DNA of 64,000 bases from WHSW01 sp963740055 (GTDB taxonomy: Bacteria; Actinomycetota; Thermoleophilia; Solirubrobacterales; 70-9): assembly GCA_963740055.1 (NCBI GenBank), contig CAVUCL010000001.1, positions 248,001-312,000 on the forward strand. Direction: 5' to 3'. A program made the position numbers and the translations under genes. Positions 60,462 through 64,000 of the stretch are shown in pieces. The first letter of the stretch is position 1. Every line of letters starts with the position of its first letter. Under the pieces are notes generated by a model, which was not told the DNA's origin, made no database searches, and saw only the letters and a program-made list of their open reading frames with translations.

Positions 60462-62906
60462 GTGGCAAGCAAGGCGAGCGCGGGCGCGAAGCCGGCGAAG
60501 TCGAAGAAGGCGGGCGCGGACGGCTACACCTCCGGTGAGATCACCGTCCTGCGCGGCCTCGACCCGGTCCGCAAGCGGCCCGGCATGTACATCGGCTCGA
60601 CCGGGCCACGCGGCCTGCACCACCTCGTCTACGAGGTCGTCGACAACTCGGTCGACGAGGCGCTTGCCGGCCACTGCGACCGGATCGAGGTCACGATCCA
60701 TCCCGACAACTCGGTCACCGTGGTCGACGACGGACGCGGGATCCCGGTCGACGAGCACCCGGAGGAGAAGCGCCCGGCCGCCGAGGTCGTGCTGACGACG
60801 CTGCACGCCGGCGGCAAGTTCGGCGAGGGCGGCGGCTACAAGGTCTCCGGCGGCCTGCACGGGGTCGGGGTCTCGGTCGTCAACGCGCTCTCGGAGCGGC
60901 TCGAGCTCGAGGTCCATCGCGACGGTCACAAGTGGAGCCAGGGCTTCGCCCGCGGCGAGCCGCAGGCCGACCTGAAGCGCGGCGACGAGGTCGAGGGCAC
61001 CGGGACGATCATCACCTTCCTCCCCGACGCCGAGGTCTTCGAGACGCTCGAGCTCGACTACGAGATCCTCGCCGAGCGGATGCGCGAGACCGCCTTCTTG
61101 ACCCGCGGCCTGCGGATCGAGCTCGTCGACGAGCGCGGCGCCACCCAGCGCGACACCTTCCACTACGAGGGCGGGATCGTCGACTTCGTCGCCTTCCTGA
61201 ACGAGAACAAGGACCCGCTGCACCGGAAGACGGTCTTCTTCGATCACGAGACCTCCGACGGCCAGGTCGAGGTCGCGATGCAGTGGAACTCCTCCTACCA
61301 GGAGTCGGTGTTCTCGTTCGCCAACAACATCAACACCCACGAGGGCGGCTCGCACCTCTCGGGCTTCCGCTCGGCGCTGACCCGGACGCTGAACGCCTAC
61401 GCGCGGGCCAAGGGCCTGCTGAAGGAGAAGGACGCGAACCTGAGCGGCGATGACGTCCGCGAGGGGCTGACCGCGGTGATCTCGGTGAAGCTGGCCGACC
61501 CCCAGTTCGAGGGCCAGACGAAGACGAAGCTCGGCAACCCGCCGGTCGAGGGCCTGGTCAAGGAGACGGTGAACCGCAAGCTGGGCGAGTTCCTGGAGGA
61601 GAACCCGGGCGAGGCACGGCGGATCCTGCAGAAGGCCGTCGACGCCGCCCGCGCTCGCGAGGCGGCGCGCAAGGCGCGCGACCTGACCCGGCGCAAGTCG
61701 GCGCTCGAGAACTCGACCCTGCCCGGCAAGCTCGCGGACTGCACGGTCCGCGACCCGGCGCTGGCGGAACTGTTCGTGGTCGAGGGCGACTCCGCGGGCG
61801 GCTCCGCGAAGCAGGCGCGCGACCGCAACACGCAGGCCGTCCTGCCGCTGCGCGGGAAGATCATCAACGTCGAGAAGAGCCGGATCGACAAGGTGCTGCA
61901 GAACAACGAGATCCAGGCGCTGATCACGGCGATCGGCACCGGCGTCGGCGACGAGGAGTTCAACCTCGAGGACGCCCGCTACCACAAGGTGATCCTGGCC
62001 ACCGACGCCGACGTCGACGGAGCCCATATCCGCACCCTGGCGCTGACCTTCATCTACCGCCAGATGCCGCAGCTGATCGAGGCCGGCTACGTGTTCATCG
62101 CCAAGCCGCCGCTGTACCGGATCAAGAACGGCAAGCAGGAGACCTACATCGAGAAGGAGTCCGAGCTCGAGCTGCTGCTGCTGCGCGACAAGGTCGAGCA
62201 GTTCGAGCTCGCCGACGCGGAGGAGAAGACCCACAAGCTGACCGAGGCGCGCTGGCAGCGCTTCAACCGGCGCCTGAACGAGTACGAGGGCTGGGCCGAA
62301 TCGCTGCAGGCCGAGTTCGGCCACGAGATGGTCCGCTTTCTCTCCGAGTCGCAGGTGCTCGACTCGGGCGCAGCGACGATCGCCGGGGTGCGGAAGCTGA
62401 TCGAGGCCGAGGATCCCGCCGAGGAGCCGTTCGAGACCGAGCTCGTCTCCTCCTCCGAGGAGCTGCTCGAGGTGAAGGCGGTCCACCGCCGCGACGGGCT
62501 CGCGCGCACCCACCGCCTGCCGGCCGCGCTGTTCGCGTCGAACGACTACCGGCGCCTGGTCGAGGTCCACGCCGATCTGCTGAAGCAGGTCGGGCGACCC
62601 CCGTTCGCGGTCCGGCTCGGCGAGCGCCGGCTCGATGCCGAGTCGTTCGCGGAGCTGCGACGCGCGGTGCTCGAGCTCGCCCGCCACGGGGTCACGATGC
62701 AGCGCTTCAAGGGCCTCGGCGAGATGAACGCCGACCAGCTTCGCGAGACGACCATGGACCCGGAGAGCCGCACCCTGCAGCGGGTGACGATCGACGACGG
62801 CGCGACCGCTGAGCGCGTGTTCGCCGACCTGATGGGCGACAAGGTCGAGCCGCGGAAGCTGTTCATCGAGAAGCACGCGAAGGAAGTGCGGTTCCTGGAT
62901 GTCTAG
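60462..62906 (+). CDS. gyrB: DNA gyrase subunit B, long form with TOPRIM-tail insert
   Basis: 814 residues. GHKL ATPase: EVVDNSVDEAL, VVDDGRGIPV, KVSGGLHGVGVSVVNALS. Transducer Lys in QTKTKLGNP. TOPRIM: FVVEGDSAGGSAKQARDR and ATDADVDGAHIRTL. Between YRIKNGK and QRFKGLGEMN lie about 190 residues, where short forms have about 50; the extra part resembles the insert of E. coli GyrB. Start GTG with AAGGGG upstream. Confidence 0.95.
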   Translation: MASKASAGAKPAKSKKAGADGYTSGEITVLRGLDPVRKRPGMYIGSTGPRGLHHLVYEVVDNSVDEALAGHCDRIEVTIHPDNSVTVVDDGRGIPVDEHPEEKRPAAEVVLTTLHAGGKFGEGGGYKVSGGLHGVGVSVVNALSERLELEVHRDGHKWSQGFARGEPQADLKRGDEVEGTGTIITFLPDAEVFETLELDYEILAERMRETAFLTRGLRIELVDERGATQRDTFHYEGGIVDFVAFLNENKDPLHRKTVFFDHETSDGQVEVAMQWNSSYQESVFSFANNINTHEGGSHLSGFRSALTRTLNAYARAKGLLKEKDANLSGDDVREGLTAVISVKLADPQFEGQTKTKLGNPPVEGLVKETVNRKLGEFLEENPGEARRILQKAVDAARAREAARKARDLTRRKSALENSTLPGKLADCTVRDPALAELFVVEGDSAGGSAKQARDRNTQAVLPLRGKIINVEKSRIDKVLQNNEIQALITAIGTGVGDEEFNLEDARYHKVILATDADVDGAHIRTLALTFIYRQMPQLIEAGYVFIAKPPLYRIKNGKQETYIEKESELELLLLRDKVEQFELADAEEKTHKLTEARWQRFNRRLNEYEGWAESLQAEFGHEMVRFLSESQVLDSGAATIAGVRKLIEAEDPAEEPFETELVSSSEELLEVKAVHRRDGLARTHRLPAALFASNDYRRLVEVHADLLKQVGRPPFAVRLGERRLDAESFAELRRAVLELARHGVTMQRFKGLGEMNADQLRETTMDPESRTLQRVTIDDGATAERVFADLMGDKVEPRKLFIEKHAKEVRFLDV

Positions 62907-62911
62907 CGCGG

Positions 62912-62932
62912 AGACCGCAGACCGCAGACCGC
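62912..62932. repeat. Three tandem copies of AGACCGC between gyrB and gyrA
   Basis: Seven-base unit repeated exactly three times in the 42-bp gyrB-gyrA gap, with a partial fourth copy. It may be replication slippage; no known binding site is recognised. Confidence 0.6.
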
Positions 62933-62948
62933 AGAGGCGCTGGTCCTG

Positions 62949-64000
62949 ATGGAGGGTTCCCTCGACGCGTTGACGGGGCGGATCGAAGAGCGCGAGCTGA
63001 CGCAGGAGATGCGCAGCTCGTACCTCGACTACGCGATGAGCGTGATCGTCGGCCGCGCGCTGCCCGACGTCCGCGACGGCCTCAAGCCGGTGCACCGGCG
63101 GGTGCTCTACGCGATGCACGACCTCGGCCTGCAGCCGAACCGCCCCTACCGCAAGTCCGCGTTCATCGTCGGCGAGGTGATGGGCAAGTACCACCCGCAC
63201 GGCGACTCGGCGATCTACGACACCCTGGCGCGGATGGCCCAGGACTTCTCCCTGCGCTATCCGCTCGTCGACGGCCAGGGCAACTTCGGCTCGATCGACG
63301 ACGACCCGCCGGCGGCGATGCGCTACACCGAGGCGCGGCTCGCCCGGCTCGCGACCGAGATGCTGCGCGAGATCGACTCCGACACGGTCGACTTCGGGCC
63401 CAACTACGACGAGTCCCAGTCCGAGCCGCTGGTGCTGCCGGCGCGGTTCCCGAACCTGCTCGTCAACGGCGCCGCCGGGATCGCGGTCGGGATGGCGACC
63501 AACATCCCGCCCCACAACCTGACCGAGGTCTGCGGCGCCGTCCGCGCCTACATCGACAACCCCGAGATCGACCTCGCCGGCCTGATGGAGCACGTCAAGG
63601 GCCCCGACTTCCCCGGCGGCGGGATCATGAGCATGGAGGGCATCCGCGACGCCTACGCCTCCGGGCGCGGCAGCGTCAGGGTCCGCGGCCGCGTGCACTC
63701 GGAGCCGCTCAAGGGCGGCAAGGAGGCGCTGATCGTCTCCGAGCTCCCGTTCATGGTCAAGAAGGGCGGCGACGGCGGCCTGATCGCGAAGATCGCCGAC
63801 CTCGTGCGCGAGAAGAAGCTCGACGGGATCGCCGACCTGCGCGACGAGACGGACCGCTCCGGGATGCGGCTGGTGATCGAGCTCAAGCGCGGCGCCGACC
63901 CGAACATCGTCACCAACAACCTCTACAAGCGGACCCAGCTGCAGCAGGCGTTCGGGCTCAACATGGTCGCGCTCGTCGACGGCGTCCCGCGCACCCTGAG
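62949..64000 (+). CDS. gyrA: DNA gyrase subunit A, N-terminal part (cut by window edge)
   Basis: 350 codons from ATG at 62949, no stop before the window ends. EEMRSSYLDYAMSVIVGRAL-type start is present as TQEMRSSYLDYAMSVIVG, the quinolone-determining block KYHPHGDSAIYDTLARMAQ has the sensitive-type Ser and Asp, and RYTEARL carries the catalytic Tyr. The C-terminal beta-pinwheel is outside the window. Confidence 0.96.
   Translation, partial: MEGSLDALTGRIEERELTQEMRSSYLDYAMSVIVGRALPDVRDGLKPVHRRVLYAMHDLGLQPNRPYRKSAFIVGEVMGKYHPHGDSAIYDTLARMAQDFSLRYPLVDGQGNFGSIDDDPPAAMRYTEARLARLATEMLREIDSDTVDFGPNYDESQSEPLVLPARFPNLLVNGAAGIAVGMATNIPPHNLTEVCGAVRAYIDNPEIDLAGLMEHVKGPDFPGGGIMSMEGIRDAYASGRGSVRVRGRVHSEPLKGGKEALIVSELPFMVKKGGDGGLIAKIADLVREKKLDGIADLRDETDRSGMRLVIELKRGADPNIVTNNLYKRTQLQQAFGLNMVALVDGVPRTL

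Noticed and set aside
63150..63240. Possible quinolone-resistance change in gyrA
   Set aside because: The HPHGDSAIYDT block keeps the Ser and Asp of sensitive enzymes.
60459..63698. A 1079-codon open frame on the minus strand across gyrB and gyrA
   Set aside because: It is antisense to two certain genes and arises from GC-rich third positions; its composition (His/Arg/Asp/Val-rich) is typical of shadow frames.

Overview
The window is a high-GC (roughly 70% by eye), very compact chromosomal segment of an actinobacterium. Several traits suggest class Thermoleophilia, probably Solirubrobacterales: small NTF2-like proteins starting MSQENVEVV, a two-hairpin zinc-ribbon family, and -10 boxes sitting directly before start codons. 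This placement is inferred from gene style, not from a phylogeny. I see no phage, IS element, CRISPR array or secondary-metabolite cluster. Three tRNA genes (Phe, Lys, Ile) are present, none with an encoded CCA.

Layout. 0-24 kb is mixed housekeeping: a truncated membrane protein, a GT1 glycosyltransferase, tRNA-Phe with a nearby copy of its 3' end, an MrfA-type helicase coupled to folP, a HAD phosphatase plus GT2 pair, a DtxR regulator, sucCD, a sulfotransferase, a GH15 enzyme divergent from an RpiB-like isomerase, tandem S51 peptidases and an unknown 364-residue protein with an internal duplication. 23.4-31.5 kb is a respiratory and export block: tRNA-Lys, a TPR protein, tatC, tatA, dcd, a zinc-ribbon gene, a polyprenyl diphosphate synthase, menG, and qcrC-qcrB-qcrA led by a 199-residue gene of unknown role. 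MenG and the prenyl synthase make menaquinone, the Qcr complex oxidises it, and TatAC probably exports the Rieske subunit, which has a twin-arginine motif. 31.5-35 kb is a tetrapyrrole operon, hemB, a fused AhbA-AhbB-type siroheme decarboxylase, and hemL. 35-39.6 kb holds an ABC exporter, a YmdB-type phosphodiesterase and small proteins. 39.6-43.7 kb is a four-gene overlapping operon for envelope glycan or lipid handling. 43.8-50 kb has a secreted PD40 propeller protein, an FAD oxidoreductase, a LysN-like aminotransferase and ddl.

The last 14 kb is the classical chromosome-origin neighbourhood. Leftward run rpmH, rnpA, yidD, yidC, jag, rsmG, parA and parB; rightward run dnaA, dnaN, recF, a DUF721 gene, gyrB and gyrA, the last cut by the window edge. 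The dnaA-dnaN gap is only 102 bp and lacks clear DnaA boxes.

Two window-wide patterns matter. First, more than twenty genes have a TAnnnT -10 box 6-12 nt before the start codon and no Shine-Dalgarno, which indicates leaderless transcripts; several divergent pairs share near-symmetric promoter cores. Second, 25.1-28.5 kb contains at least 17 apparent frameshifts in essential genes, and isolated ones occur elsewhere. These look like sequence or assembly errors more than real gene decay, so the affected genes are given at their reconstructed full extent.
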